Below, one piece after another: positions 1 through 12,299 of a stretch of 64,000 nt of DNA; the stretch's first letter is position 1, and each line of letters opens with the position of its first letter. Source of the DNA: Spirodela intermedia. Lineage: Eukaryota > Streptophyta > Magnoliopsida > Alismatales > Araceae. Location of the stretch: assembly GCA_902729315.2 (NCBI GenBank), contig LR746272.1, positions 4,471,037-4,535,036 on the forward strand. Direction: 5' to 3'. The notes beneath the pieces are model-generated. The model did no database searches. It had not been told where the DNA came from and worked only from the letters and a program-made list of their open reading frames with translations. Position numbers and translations under genes: made by a program.

Positions 1-1801
1 CCACCACCACCACCCCGACCCTACTATGAGGACTATCAACCCCACGGATGCGACTAGGGACATGACAGGAGAGACCTTTCGGATTACAGAGCTGACCCTT
101 CCAAACGAGAGGAGCTCGATCGACAAGCAGAGCATCAACCACAAGATCGTGATGATTACTACTGCGACTACCAGCGTGCTCCGGACTTTCACCGAGCACC
201 CTAGGACACCCACTAGGATCGTTACTACGATCAAGGGCGTTACCCGAGTCCTTCCCACCGTGACTTTGGTGGTGACCATAGGGCCGATTGATTGGATGAT
301 TGGGACAAGCGACATGAGGATCACAGGGCCCACATATTGAAAAGTGTGTGCGTCGATGTGGCAGTCTTTGATGGCTCTCGTGAGCCCAAGGGCTTCATAG
401 ATTGGGAGTCTAGTATGAACTCCTATTTCTAGTGGTACCACATGGATGATGATTTATGCGTAGAGCATATAGAGTGACCCGCCGAGGACATATAGTTCGC
501 CCCACCTCCGACCATCACAAAGATCATGTCCACATGATCTGCACTGACACCGATGACAGCACCGACGCATACTAGCATAGGGAACAGACGGACTACACCG
601 GCGACATCAGTAGGGTCTACACCACCCTTGTGTCCAACACCAGCCGACACATCTGACCGTGCCACGACCGCGTCCCAAGCCCATATCACTTGTTTCAAGT
701 GTAAGGGTAAGGGGCACTGTATGAGCCAATGCCCATCTTCGAATCTCCTCATAGAGATTGAAGAATTGGGTAGTAGTTCACATAAGGATGCCGTCTTTGT
801 AGGCGATAATGTCTACATTGGTGACGAGGGTTTGGCTGAGGAGTGTGATGACACACTTGATTTGACTAGCTATATTCAGATTTGGCCAGCCACTGTACCA
901 ACAGCTGAGGCTGCCTCTCTCGTTGCCTCATCGACGAGCACTTCATCAAGGGGATTGCTCAACATTGCTGTCCAACGTCCATCTTGAGATGCAGTTCCTA
1001 CACCACAGCCAGACACCACGGCAGCTAGAGAGATCACCCCAACACCGAGGACGACTATGCCCACATCTTTGTCTATGACAAACGATTCTCTTCGCATGTC
1101 AATCTTTTACACCTATGTGAAGAAGAACAGACACGCGTGCAAGGTGATCATGGACATCAGTTGTTGTGTTAGTACTATGTCAAACCAGGTCTTGCAGAGG
1201 AAAAGGCCTAGTACTTTTAGTCATCCAGCCCCTTACGACATATGATGGATAGATGCCACCGCACTACCCATTCGTCGACAGTGCCAAGTGCCACTTAGGG
1301 TACAAGCACTCTCGGAGGGTCCATCCTGAGATCATAAGGACTTCCTTGTGGTCAACGGATGTATGTTCTTTAGGGGCAGACTGTGCATTCCACACACATC
1401 CCTCTATGACTTCCTCACTTGGGAATGTCATGCAAGAGGTCTATCTAGCCAATTCGGTCACGATAAGACCATCATAGCGGTCGAGTATCAGTTCTACTGG
1501 TCGACCCTCAAGCGTGATGTAGGGAACATCGTTGCTCAATGTTGAGTGTGCGCAATCGCCAAGCAGGTAAAGAAGAATGTTGGACTCTACACGCCACTTC
1601 CAGTGCCGACCCGCCCATGGGAGGACATCAGCATAGACTTCATTTTGGGACTCTCGCACACTACACGATGACATGACTTGATCATGGTGGTCATCGATAG
1701 GTTTTCAAAGATGGCACACTTCGTGTCATGTTTGAAAACCTCCGACGACTCCAAGGTCGCTAGCCTCTACTTTAGAGAGATTGTGCACCTTCATAGTCTA
1801 C
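1..1801 (+). pseudogene. Chromovirus relic, 5' part: gag, zinc knuckle, protease remnant, integrase start
   Basis: This is the left piece of a Ty3/gypsy element. At about 345-450 the translation reads like a gag core (VFDGSREPKGFIDWES). At 691-732 there is a zinc knuckle of C-x2-C-x4-H-x4-C form (CFKCKGKGHCMSQC). A protease remnant follows near 1135-1290, with DISCC where a DSGSC-type active site is expected. The frame then passes within about 30 bp into the integrase zinc-binding region (about 1340-1560) and the start of the catalytic core (PTRPWEDISIDFILGL, about 1606-1655). Reverse transcriptase and RNase H are missing, which implies an internal deletion near 1300. Several stops and frame changes interrupt it. 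The integrase is cut at 1801 by a solo LTR and resumes at 3706. The 5' LTR lies outside the window. Confidence 0.85.
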
Positions 1802-2304
1802 TGACGTGACTCAGTCGTTGTATATTAAATCACGCAAATATAAAATTTATAAAACTAGAAAATACGAATTTTCGGATATTTAGAAGTATTTCAAAATAAA
1901 TATATCAATTATAATTCAATAAAAATCCCAAAAATAGTGGTAATTTTCCAGGTCGATCATAGGGATGTAATATAATATCTGGTAATTATTCAGAATTTTT
2001 CTCAATGAGTACGATTTTCTTACGAATTTTATACTAGGAAATAAAAAAGAAATATATTTAAAATTCACAAAAAAAAAAGAGGAAATAAGGGTGCGGACGT
2101 CAGGATGACGTCAGCGCCCGGCGAACGCGAATCAGGCGGAAACAGAGTTCCGCCCGGTGATTCTTACGTAGGCGATTACAGACGACTCAATTAATCAAAT
2201 TAAGATCTGTAAAAGCCGGAAGAATCGTAGTTGAACGAAGTATAGTTTGGTAAATAAAAATCAACAAAGTATCACTAAATGAAGCGTAAATAAAATTGAA
2301 AGCA

Positions 2305-2736
2305 GGAAAACAGAGTTCCGGCGTCGCGACGGCGATGCGTCGGCGATGCACCGGAATCCTGAGCGTTCGGGAGGATCGTCGTGCAGTGTCCACGGCCTCG
2401 AAGGCTCTCCTTGGACAAAGACGACGTGGGCAATCTCTAGATAAAGTAGGAAAACAGAGTTCCGGCGTCGCGACGGCGACGCGTCGGCGATGCACCGGAA
2501 TCCTGAGCGTTCGGGAGGGTCGTCGTGCAGTGTCCACGGCCTCAAAGGCTCTCCTTGGACAAAGACGACGTGGGCAATCTCTAGATAAAGCAGGAAAATA
2601 GAGTTCCGGCGTCGCGACGGCGACGCGTCGGCGATGCACCGGAATCCTGAGCGTTCGGGAGGGTCGTCGTGCAGTGTCCACGGCCTCGAAGGCTCTCCTT
2701 GGACAAAGACGACGTGAGCAATCTCTAGATCTTCTC
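2305..2736. repeat. 144-bp tandem repeat, three units, inside the solo LTR
   Basis: The units begin at 2305, 2449 and 2593, each 144 bp apart. Each runs from GGAAAACAGAGTTCCGG through CCTTGGACAAAGACGACGTG to the TCTAGAT junction. The units are GC-rich and nearly identical. Other LTRs in this window have one, two or three units, so copy number varies within the family. Long open frames here (for example 217 codons antisense) come from the in-frame period (144 = 3 x 48) and are not genes. Confidence 0.9.
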
Positions 2737-3242
2737 GCGAAGTCTAGAGACCAATGAAGTGGGTCGTCGAATCGTCTCCGGCGGCTGTCACCCGGCGGAG
2801 CGGAAAAACGGCGACTTTGCGGCTCTCCGGCGGCTGTCACCCGGCGGAGAGGGGCTGGATGGAGGTGAGGCGCGTGTTAGGGAGCTTCATCCTCAGGTCC
2901 GCGCAGCAAGAGGAGGCTCTTCATCGCATCTGGTACGCTCTCAGGAGGTGGCGACTGGTCTTCCGGCGGATCGTCCTCTTCCCGACGACGGCTTGTTCGT
3001 CGATCAATCGGAGATGATTTACTCGATGGATTGCGATCCTTTTATCGCGAATCGTTCAGAAATTTTAGTAGCAATGCTCCGCGAATCGCGTTGACGAGAT
3101 TTTCGCCGATGATCCAGCGATTTCGGTTGCTTAATCCTTCACCGGCGATCTGCAGGAAAGTCGCGATAATCAGTTAAAAATATATGAATTTTGACTCTGG
3201 GAGGATTCAAACCTGCGGCGGTCGCCCGCCCCTGAAGGTTTA

Positions 3243-3284
3243 GTCCCACATCGGTTGTGCGCGGATTATTCGGGCGAATATATA
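3243..3284 (+). promoter_or_regulatory. snRNA-type USE plus TATA box, antisense to the LTR
   Basis: GTCCCACATCG at 3243-3253 matches the plant snRNA upstream sequence element (RTCCCACATCG) exactly. TATATA lies at 3279-3284, leaving 25 nt between them. In plant snRNA genes the shorter USE-TATA spacing is the RNA polymerase III arrangement and a spacing about 10 bp longer is the polymerase II arrangement. Downstream, 3322-3332 can pair with 3371-3380 (CCACTCC with GGAGTGG at the core), and T-rich runs occur from about 3494. The element match and spacing are seen directly. Transcription is inferred. Confidence 0.5.
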
Positions 3285-3705
3285 GTAAAGTTAGCTTTCT
3301 AGGCAAAGTCCTCTCGCGTGTGCGACCACTCCTTGCCCCACAGCCGGCTGACCACCGGTGACGTGGAAGGGGAGTGGCGCACACGTGCCCCTATCTATCC
3401 AAGCAAGCCGCTCAAGCCCCTGCTCGCGGCTACTCCCCGACTGCGCTTCTGACCCGCTTGCGAGCCCGGCTGGCTGGCGGATCCCCCCATTTTGCAATAT
3501 TTTTATTTTTATTTCTTGTTCTTCATTTATCTCAAAACTAAGACTGTAAAAATCGTATAAAATCACATAATTACCCAAAAATTCATGTTAATCAACTGAA
3601 AACCACTTTTCATGCTTTAACACAAATATAAGTCTATTTATCATGAGTTAAGGCTAAAACTATATTATTTACTAATTATTAACTCATGATAATGAAGACT
3701 TATCA

Positions 3706-4095
3706 TCTACCCAAGTCTATAGTCTTAGACTATGATGTACAGTTTACGAGCCACTTCTGGAAGACTCTTTGGAGCTTACTTGGGACTAAGCTCAAGTTCT
3801 CCACTACTTACCACCCACAAACTGACGGCCAGATCGAGGTTGTCAATCATAGCTTAGGGAATCTACTTCGGTCATTAGTCGGTGAGAGCTTAACCACTTG
3901 AGATCTGATCATACCACGTGCCGAGTTTGCCTATAACTCCTCGACCAACCATACCTCTGGCATGAGCCCCTTCGAGATCGCACACGGCTTAGTACCTCGC
4001 AAGCCCCTAGATCTAGTACCCTAGACCCTCATGTTAGAGTTTCCGAGGATGGTGTCGCATTCGCCCAACATGTTAGTCAATTGCATCAGGACATC
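3706..4095 (+). pseudogene. Chromovirus integrase core, second part
   Basis: The frame continues from the segment ending at 1801 with PKSIVLDYDVQFTSHFW, which holds the second catalytic aspartate. It then gives TTYHPQTDGQIEVVN, where the catalytic glutamate lies. A stop at about 3899-3901 interrupts it. At 4085-4095 the reading HQDI is cut by Ath-1 and continues as YDR at 33917. The duplication ACATC is at 4091-4095 and 33912-33916. Confidence 0.88.
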
Positions 4096-4679
4096 TAACT
4101 TGACTCAGTTGTTGTATATTAAATCATGCAAATATAAAATTTATAAAACTAGAAAATATGAATTTTTGGATATTTAGAAGTATTTCTAAATAAATATATC
4201 AATTATAATTCAATAAAAATTCCAAAAATAACGGTAATTTTCCAAGTTGATCACAAGGATATAATATAATATATGGTAATTATTCAAAATTTTTCTCAAT
4301 GAATATGATTTTATATGAATTTTATACTAGGAAATAAAAAGGAAATATATTTAAAATTCATGAAAAAGGGAAATAAGGGCGCGAACGTTAGGATGACATC
4401 AGTGCCCGGTGAGCGCGAATCAGGCAGAAATAGAGTTCCACCCGGTGATTCTTACGTAAGTGATTACAAATGATTTAATTGATCAAATTAAGATCTATAA
4501 AAGCCAGAAGAATCGTAATAGAACAAAGTATATTTTGGTAAATTAAAAATATAAAAATTATCACTAAATGAAATGTAAAGTAAATTGAAAGCAGGAAAAT
4601 AGAGTTCCAACGTCGCGACGACGATGCGTCAGCAATGCACCGGAATCCTGAGCATTCGGGAGGATTGTTGTGTAGTGTT
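4096..4679 (-). repeat. Ath-1 3' LTR, truncated
   Basis: Only about 584 bp of the usual 1.6 kb remains. The outer edge reads TAACTTGACTCAG, a mutated form of TGACGTGACTCAG. At about 4679 the LTR stops within the segment that normally reads GTGCAGTGTCC and joins directly to internal 3' spacer. The U3 half, its terminal hairpin and the polypurine tract are gone. A deletion after insertion explains this best. Confidence 0.8.
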
Positions 4680-6110
4680 TAAATGTTTAAACATTCATTG
4701 GAATAACAATCTAGACTTCACTTCTTCTATTCACATCTTTATCACTTCTTCACTCATAGATGTATTTACAAGATGTTCTAATTATCAACACTCATCCAAG
4801 AATAATATTGATCTTACATTTCCCTTTTTCTATGACTTGATTTTTGAAGTTTGCACTATATTTCTTCCTTTTTATATATATATATATAGTGGATAAGTAG
4901 CTTTTCTTGTAGACAAATTTCGACAATAAAAATGATGTCTCACACCCTCCATGTGTACTCTTCATTTTCAGGGCTTTCACTTTATCTACTTATTTTTCAA
5001 CAAATGTTTTTTTATGCACGATTTTCAACAATGAGAATGATGTTTCACACCCTCTATGTGTACTCTTCATTTTTAGATTTTTCACATTGTTCTCTCTTTT
5101 TTTTTTTCGAAATAAGTGATTTTTCCTCACAAGTCCTATAGATCAGGGTGCAAAAATCTCCATTAAACTCAAATGATCAATCAAATTTTCACATCAAGTA
5201 AATACTATCCATCAAGATCATGAAGTGAAAATCTGTAAAATCAAGTCCATGTTATCTATCATGTATCCAAGGAGTATTCCAACATTTTGCGCTACTAGAT
5301 CATTCTTTTGACTGAATAATAATCTTCCTAGTATCTTTTGGTGTCAATCAATCTAATTGATTTAATTTTTCATGCATGTAATATGATGTAAGGAATTTGT
5401 AAATTAGATAGTTCTGACAGTTTTGTTTTCTATTTTCAATTCTATTTTTAGCAGCAATAAATTTATCAAAAATAAATCAAAACTATCCTCTTTATAACTG
5501 TAATTTTGAATTTCAGTAATATATATCTAGGGGATTGAAATGTGAGAAAAGGGTCTTCTAGAATTTCAAATTTCGAGCTAGTTTTTGTCTGCTGTTTTTG
5601 ACAATCTGTTGTTTCTAATAGAAAACCAGAAAATAAATGTTGCAGTTTTTCTGAATTTTATTTTATTTTTATTTTTTGTTGTTGTTCTAAGTTGAATAAA
5701 ATGGAAACACATGTTCTTAATCGTCTTACAGCATAAAATAATGAATACTTCACCCCCCAACTTAAAAATGACATTGTCCTCAATGACACAGAAAACTCGA
5801 AACAAAATATGTAGAAAATATAATTTTCAAGTGAAGCATGCATATCTGCAAAGTTAAGCATTAAAAATATTTTCATAAATGAAGAAGCTCAGAAAGACAT
5901 CACCTCAACTTCGTTTTTAATTTTTCACTTCATCTTACACTCCTCTTGCACTTTTTCAAAAAAAAATAAATACAGAAACAAGTATTGTGAAATTCTAAGG
6001 AAAACATAATTTAAAAAAAATCAAACAGAATGAAATAAAAACCATGGGTTGCCTCTCATGCAGCACTGAATTTAATGTCTTCAGCTGGACTCCTTGGTCT
6101 TACTCTTGAA
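4680..6110 (-). other. Ath-1 3' spacer, non-coding
   Basis: This AT-rich stretch matches the 3' spacers of Ath-2 (21600-24826) and Ath-NA1 (41690-43312) in reverse. It holds two copies of a segment around CACACCCTCCATGTGTACTC (about 4943 and 5049), the reverse of a 105-bp duplication seen in NA1. A short frame (5658-5876, 72 codons) recurs in the other copies. It overlaps the conserved GAGGACAATGTC and polypurine motif and is more likely a shadow of that motif than a gene. Confidence 0.75.
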
Positions 6111-7606
6111 TTTCTTTTAATAATAAAATTTCTTTTTCTGCAAGACGTTCATGTTCTATGTAATGTTTAAGCCGCTGTCCATTTACCTTAAAGTTATGAT
6201 CACTTTTAAGATCTTTAATCATGACAATCCCATAATCATATGTCTCTTCCACCACATAAGGCCCTTTCCATTTTGATTTTAATTTTCCTGGGAATAATTT
6301 CAGCCTAAAATCATATAACCATACTTTTTCTCCGACATCAATTTTTTTTTTCTACTAATGTATTTATCATGAAAAGTTTTAGTTTTTTCTTTATATATTT
6401 TATGATTTTCATAAGCTTTATTCCTCAACTCCTCTAGTTCATATAGCTGAAAAATTCTATACCCACCAGCTGATTTTTCATCCATACATAAATATTTTAT
6501 ATCCCATAATGCTTTATGCTCTATTTTCACAAGAAGATGACATGGCTTTTCAAAATTGAGACGAAATGGGGACATACCTATGGGATTTTTATAAGCTGTT
6601 CTATAAGCCCATAATGCATCTTGTAATTTCGTGGGCCAATCTTTCCTATCTGGTCTAACTATTTTTCTCAAAATTCTCTAAATTTTCCTATTTGCTACTT
6701 CAACTTGCCCATTTATTTGGGGATGATATGGAGTGGCTACTCTATGATGTACTCCATTCTTTTTCAACAGTTCCCTGAAATGTTTATTTGTAAAATGTGT
6801 TTCTCCATCACTAATAATCACTCTAGGACATCTAAATCTCGAAAAAATATTTTCCTACACAAATTTCATCACGATTTTATGATCATTAATTCTAGTAGGA
6901 ATAACTTCCAGTCACTTCGACACATAATCAACAGCAAGCAAAATATATTCATATTTTTCAGCTGATGGGAAGGGACCCATGAAATCTATTCCCCATACAT
7001 CAAAAATTTCGACTACTAACATATTACTCATGGGTATTTCATCTTTTTTACTCATGTTACCTATAGATTGGCATGAAATATATGTTCTACTAAATTCTAT
7101 AGAATTTCTAATGATTGTAAGCCAATAAAAACCACACTGAAAAATTTTTACAACTGTTTTTCATCTAGAGAAATGTCCTCCACATTTAGATGAATGACAC
7201 ATGTTAATAATGCTATGATATTCTTCTTCAAGAACACATCTCCTTAAAATTTGATCATTGCCCAAGTAATATAAATCAGGATCATACCAAAAATAATTTC
7301 TAATCTTAGAAAAGAAATGATATTTTTTGTTCTTATCCCACTGTTCTGGAATTTTTCCAGAAACCAGAAAAATAACAATATGTGCATACCATGGTGATGG
7401 TTGATGTTGAGTTGTCATCAATTGTTCATCTAGAAATGCGTCTTATAAAAGTGCTGCATTTATTCCTATATCACTTAATCTAGAAAGATGGTTAGTAACA
7501 ACATTCTCAAAACCTTTTTTATCTTTTATTTCTAAGTCAAATTCCTACAACAATAAAATCCATCTTAATAAACGTGGCTTTGCATCTTTCTTATTTAACA
7601 TATATT
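6111..7606 (-). pseudogene. Ath-1 integrase and RNase H tail
   Basis: The reverse strand encodes the C-terminal part of an Athila pol. From 7606 leftward it gives the end of RNase H (near 7560, NKKDAKPRLLRW), the spacer phrase QHQPSPWYAHIV, and the integrase zinc-binding region (HSIINMCHSSKCGGHF near 7165). The catalytic core follows around 6650-7020. The C-terminal part (6300-6671) includes [20 protein letters not shown] and GMSPFRLNF. Stops and small indels break it. At about 7606 the frame is cut by the LINE. Confidence 0.85.
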
Positions 7607-7768
7607 CGAGTGGATTACAATGTGCCTTATCCGTCTTGTGCTGATAGGTAAAGTGCATTCCACATCGGTGGTATGGGATGAGTGCCATGATGATGTCATA
7701 GTTGTGGCTTGTGATAGACCTGAAAATAGAAATAAAGGAAACACGTACCTGTATCTCCATTGTGGTCT

Positions 7769-8182
7769 TCAGCGGCTAATAGTAACCACCCCTAGTCTCC
7801 TCCAAACAATACGCCACTGCCGTGGAGGGGCCGATAGTGGAGTGCGGTGCATGCGTAAAGAAGGTATGCCGAGTCGCTTAAGTCTATGAGCACCTTGGGC
7901 TTTGAGGGGCATGTCCTGCCAAAAAGAGAAGATTGTCCTCCGACGCGATCTGACTCCATGCATAGCAAGGGCGTCAGCTATTTGATTCCCTTCTCGAAAC
8001 TGATGCGTAATAGTTGTGATGCATCCTTGACATCGCATGATGTCTGCCCAGATATTCTTGAGCCTCCAATGAGGACAAGAGTCTACACGTAACATGTCCA
8101 CTAACACTTTGGAATCAGATTCTAAGACAATATTAGTAATATTTTGCTCCTCACAAAGAAGCAAACCATCCCGTATTGCCAT
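7769..8182 (-). pseudogene. LINE RNase H domain
   Basis: The 137-codon frame contains MAIRDGLLLCEEQNITNIVLE, then ESDSKVLVDML and FREGNQIADALAMHG. This is the pattern of the plant RNase H (RVT_3) domain at the end of ORF2 in some plant LINEs. Acidic residues in ESDS and ADAL match expected active-site positions. The first acidic strand lies upstream, beyond a stop near 8200. It is a fragment of a decayed ORF2. Confidence 0.78.
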
Positions 8183-8356
8183 AGCCTCTGCCGCAATATT
8201 AGTTCATATATTATAAAAGTTCAAAAAGGCAAAGAGAATGCATCCTGTACTAGCGCGTAAGATACCTCCTCCTTCAGATGGTCCTGGGTTACCTTGAGAT
8301 GCTCTATTGACGTTGAGTTTCCACTGTCCAGTCCTCGGTGGTGTCCATCTAACAGA

Positions 8357-9499
8357 TCAGATAGTAGTATAGGTCTGTGTAGGTATGATATGGAGTTCCC
8401 AAAGCCCAAAAGCCTCACAAATAGAATGCGAGTGTTTTGTTTTGTTTGGCACTAAGGAATGAGTACTCCGAAGCCATTGTGTTATGTGCCTTATAATCTC
8501 TGTGGCACACATCACTTGGCCTACAAATTGAGATGAGTTACGTCCCTTCCATATTTCCCATAACATATATGCTATGGAGATACGGATGAAGGGACTAACC
8601 TTGACACTTGTCGATGAGTCAATGACTCTCCTAAAGACCTCTAGTGATGGTCTCGTAGGTCTGTACGAGAGCATTGAAAGCTAATTCACTAGAAGTTGAC
8701 GTCAACACTCGATAGTGATATCACTATGGAAAAATAAATGTTCCATACTTTTGTCTGTCATGATAGAGCAACAATGATATCTCCTTTCCACCTCCTAATC
8801 GGTGACAATCACTCGATCGTTGGTGGGTAGTCCTCGGTGCATGAACTTCCACAGGAAGAACGAAACACGAGGTGTGATGGCTAGATGTCATATGAGATTT
8901 CCCCAAAATGTCTTTGGGGAGCGGTTTCTAAAGTGCTCTTAAGAGGAGCTATAAGAGAAACTGCCATCTACGGTAAGTGTCTAGATGGGTTGGTCCTCAG
9001 TAAAACTCGTCTCAGTCATGGTGATGGCTAGTAACAAGTTCGACGGTAGTCCATGCCTCTCAATAAGTAGACGAGTGTCTCCTTGGAGAAGTTAGGCTAC
9101 TGTCAAGCGAGGCCAAGATGATGTAAAAGTGGTAAAATTGACCAATGGTGTGTCCTCTAGCCAAGTGTCGTACCAGACACTGATCGCGCCTCGCCCCACT
9201 CACCAACGAATAAGGGGCACCATCTCCAGCCAATGTCGTTGCCGGTCTGCCCATTGTTTGACTCCTTTGATGTCGGCTGGTTGTCGAGCCCACTCACCAT
9301 ATTTGGCTAACACAAAAGAGCCTAGCATCGATGGTGTGGTCCTCATCCTCCAAATGAGTTTCTTTTGAAACATGTTGAGTACATCTTGAGGGCGCCTGAT
9401 ACCTAGGTCACCCTCATTCGTAGGTCGACATGCTTTCTCCCAAGAAACTCGATGTTGGCGACGAGGTCCCTCAAGTTGTCCATCCCAAAGGAAGGACAT
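8357..9499 (-). pseudogene. LINE ORF2, RT C-terminal and zf-RVT region
   Basis: At 9200-9499 the frame reads FLWDGQLEGPRRQHRVSWEK, then EGDLGIRRPQDVLNMFQKKL, the usual stretch after the LINE RT palm. At 8357-8674 it has LWEIWKGRNSSQF, the region just before the RNase H domain in plant LINEs. The part between (8675-9199) is frame-shifted and only weakly readable. All are remnants of one ORF2. Confidence 0.7.
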
Positions 9500-9766
9500 G
9501 CATATCTATCTAATAGTCTGTAAGACGGTGTCTGGTACCTCATGGACTGCCAAAAGGTGTAATGACATGCTCATGAGGACATGGCGTATCAATTGGATCC
9601 GTCCTTCAGAGGATAGAAGCTGTAACTTTTATCTTGCTAGTTTCTTCCTCAACTTGCCCACTAGGGCGTCAAAATAGTGTATGCGCCTACAGCCAAAGAA
9701 GATAGGACATCTTAAATAGTCAAAAGGTAAGTGTCCACGAGAGAACCCTATTAGGCCCTGGATGCG

Positions 9767-11161
9767 TCATATGGTCCCTATGGGGGTAGAAGGGCTTACC
9801 ATGAAGCTACTCTTCGAGGCATTTACGAGTTGACCTGCAGCTCGCTCATACCTCGAGATAATACTCATGAGCCCTCTAATAGATGTCTCACATCTATTGA
9901 GGAAGAGTATCGCATCCTCAGCAAAGAGGGAGTGTGAGATGATCGGATAACCCCTCTTCGAATAGTATGGTTGGATAAGTCCTTGATTGATCGCTCGGGT
10001 GAAGGATTGACTGAGGACTTCTTCGACCAAGATGAAGAGGGTGGGTAATAGTAGATCACCCTGTCGTAGACCTCTCGTGGCTGTGAAGAATAGTGTGGAG
10101 CTACCGTTCACCAATAAAGAGAAATGATTCTCCCTAACACATGCATCGACTAAGTCAATGAAGTCGTCGGTGAACCCAAAGCATCTAAGAACCTTAATGA
10201 GGAAACTCCACTCTATCCTATCAAAGGCCTTTTCCATGTCTAATTTGATGATGATGTTGGAGCCTCAACAATCATGGCTAAGGGACTGTGTTAGTTCATG
10301 TACAAGTATGATGTTATCATGAATGTACTGTCCCTTGACAAATTTGCATTACTCTGGAGATATAAGTCTATCAAGAAAATTACTCAATCTACATGTAACG
10401 ATCTTAGATACAATTTTATAACACATGTTGCATAAACTGATAGGTCAAAAGTCTCTAAATGAGGTTGGGGTAGTCACCTTCGGTATAAGTGCAAGGAAGA
10501 TGGCCTTCCAACTTTGTGTAAAGACTTTACGACGAAAGATTTCCATGATAGTCTGGATGAGATCAGTGCCAACGATATCCCAACATGAGATGTAAAAATC
10601 AGCTGAGAAATCATTGAGCCCGGGTGCACGATGTCTGCTTATAGAGAAAACTACTTCCTTGATCTCTTCTCTCATGGGTATGGCCGTCGTGAGAGAGCTC
10701 TCATGGTGAGTGACCAGTGATGTGATTAAAGTGAGCATATCATCAGAAATCTCGATCGGCTGAGAGATTAAGAGAGTAGGAAAGTACTCAACCCTTGCCT
10801 CCTGCATGCGGGAAAGGTCCTGATCATATGTCTCTAAAAGAGAGGTATAATTTGAACGTGAGTGGTGAGCGACTGAGGCATGAAAGAAACGAGTGTTTCT
10901 ATCACCCTCTTGTAACCGCTGGATGCATGATTTCTGGAGATAGAATAACTTCTGTCGTCGCACAACCTCATCAAGCTGGTCACTCACTCTACTCCTCATT
11001 TCCCAATCAACATCTGAATATCTAGCTTGCAGTAGTCTTTCAACCTTTGTTAACTCTTTTTGCAATGCATCAACCTGGGTATGGACATTCCCGTAGATAT
11101 GTCGGTTCCACCATTTAAGGTGGAGTTTGAGATTCCTTAACCTATAGCTAAAGTTCTCCAT
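9767..11161 (-). pseudogene. LINE reverse transcriptase (ORF2)
   Basis: The frame at 10445-11161 covers the N-terminal RT region (EGDRNTRFFHA, then RHRAPGLNDFSADFY). At 9767-10237 it shows MEKAFDRIEWSFL, RGLRQGDLLLPTLF and HSLFAEDAILFLN. The catalytic FADD box has become FAED, so the first aspartate is changed. A frame break lies between about 10238 and 10445. The enzyme would prime reverse transcription at nicked target DNA. This copy is dead. Confidence 0.85.
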
Positions 11162-11185
11162 AGGAGAATCTAAGATATGTCCGTA

Positions 11186-11960
11186 CTAGTGATTCCGTAC
11201 AAAACTCTGAAAGTCTTCATGTTGGAGCCACATGATCTGAAATCTAAAGAGAGGTCTGTGGGTGCTCAGACTCTGTTTAGGGAGTATGAGGATCGGGGTG
11301 TGAACTGACCTATAATGGGGTAATATTGTGACTAATATGGGATGTCGCACCATGGCGATGCTGTTGATGAAGTAGTGATCGATATGTTCATAAATCAAAG
11401 CGTCCCCTCGATTGTTGTTCCACGTCCATGCCTTGCCTGATGTAGGTGGCTCAATAAGAGTTAATCAAAAAATGCAGTCATTGAACGTCTCCATGTTACG
11501 GGCCCTAGGGATCTGCCCACCTTGACGTTCACTAGTATTACGAACACAGTTGAAGTCACCTGCTAGGTACCAAGGAGACTCAACTAGTGTAGGATAATCT
11601 CTCATGTATTGAACTAGATCCGCCCAAAGAGTTTCCCTTTCTTTGGATCTATGTGATGCATAGATGACTGAAAAGGTGAACTCTTGGGTGGGATCTCGAA
11701 CCGTCATAATGATATACTGGGATCCCTCGACTAGCAACTCCATAGAGTATGGTCTAGTCCAAAAGAGCCAAATATGATTCGTGGGGTTGGAGTGAAAATG
11801 ATTCATACCTAATCGCCTAAGTAAGGGTTGGATACGATCTGATGATATCATGGGCTCAATGAGGCCTACTATACCAAGTCGATATTGTTTGATAAGGCTA
11901 GCTATATAGAATTAGGTTTCGAGGTTCCCTATACCCCGACAACTCCATATGATGCTAGGT
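11186..11960 (-). pseudogene. LINE AP-type endonuclease (ORF2 N-terminus)
   Basis: Near 11930-11960 the reverse strand gives IIWSCRGIGN, the start motif of plant LINE endonucleases (usually WNCRG). The frame 11465-11851 includes VIYASHRSKERETLW and WYLAGDFNCVRN, the GDFN catalytic box. The frame at 11186-11398 continues with LDHYFI-like and VHTPILILP residues near the SDH position. Stops separate the pieces. This domain nicks target DNA in L1 elements. Confidence 0.8.
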
Positions 11961-12299
11961 ATCATGATCTAATGAGTGGCCCCACGAGTCCTAGATCTCG
12001 TGGAGTAAGGTGAGCGTCTAGTGAGTCGTGTGGTCCTAGCCTCCGTCTGATATCCCTCCTCTAAGTAGGTAGTCTCAACGTTAGTCTCAGATCCACCATC
12101 CTCATGGGTACTAGTTGTGTGGCCACTAGTATCATGAACACTAGATGAAGAGGGTGGGTGCGGTGCTTGACGATTTGTCAAGCATTGTCCTCTATCGAGG
12201 CTCTCCCTAGAATCAGCAAGTGGTGGATCAAGTATAGGAAACTAATTTGGCAGGTGTAATAGGGGAGAGGGGGGAAGGGTATAAGAATCAGAAGGGGGG

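Larger units (their letters stand above)
1797..3710 (-). repeat. Solo Athila LTR (1802-3705) with TSD TCTAC
   Basis: The LTR occupies 1802-3705 (1904 bp) and reads in element orientation on the - strand. Its left edge on the + strand is TGACGTGACTCAG and its right edge is GAAGACTTATCA. The 5-bp duplication TCTAC lies at 1797-1801 and 3706-3710. Removing the LTR and one duplication rejoins the chromovirus integrase in frame. The LTR carries three tandem copies of a 144-bp unit (starting near 2305, 2449 and 2593), so it is longer than most copies here. No internal element sequence adjoins it, so it is a solo LTR left by LTR-LTR recombination. Confidence 0.93.

Noticed and set aside
2305-2736. 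Regular repeats suggesting a CRISPR array
   Set aside because: The units are adjacent 144-bp tandem copies without unique spacers, in a plant LTR.
2187-2840. Long Arg-rich open frame of 217 codons on the - strand, with similar ones at 38058-38567 and 44194-44847
   Set aside because: They lie wholly in LTRs, span the 144-bp tandem units and are open because of GC content and an in-frame period. The same DNA is open in several frames and no start context or known domain supports them.
4880-4892. TA-repeat as a promoter TATA box
   Set aside because: It is a short microsatellite in the spacer of Ath-1, variable among copies and without other promoter context.
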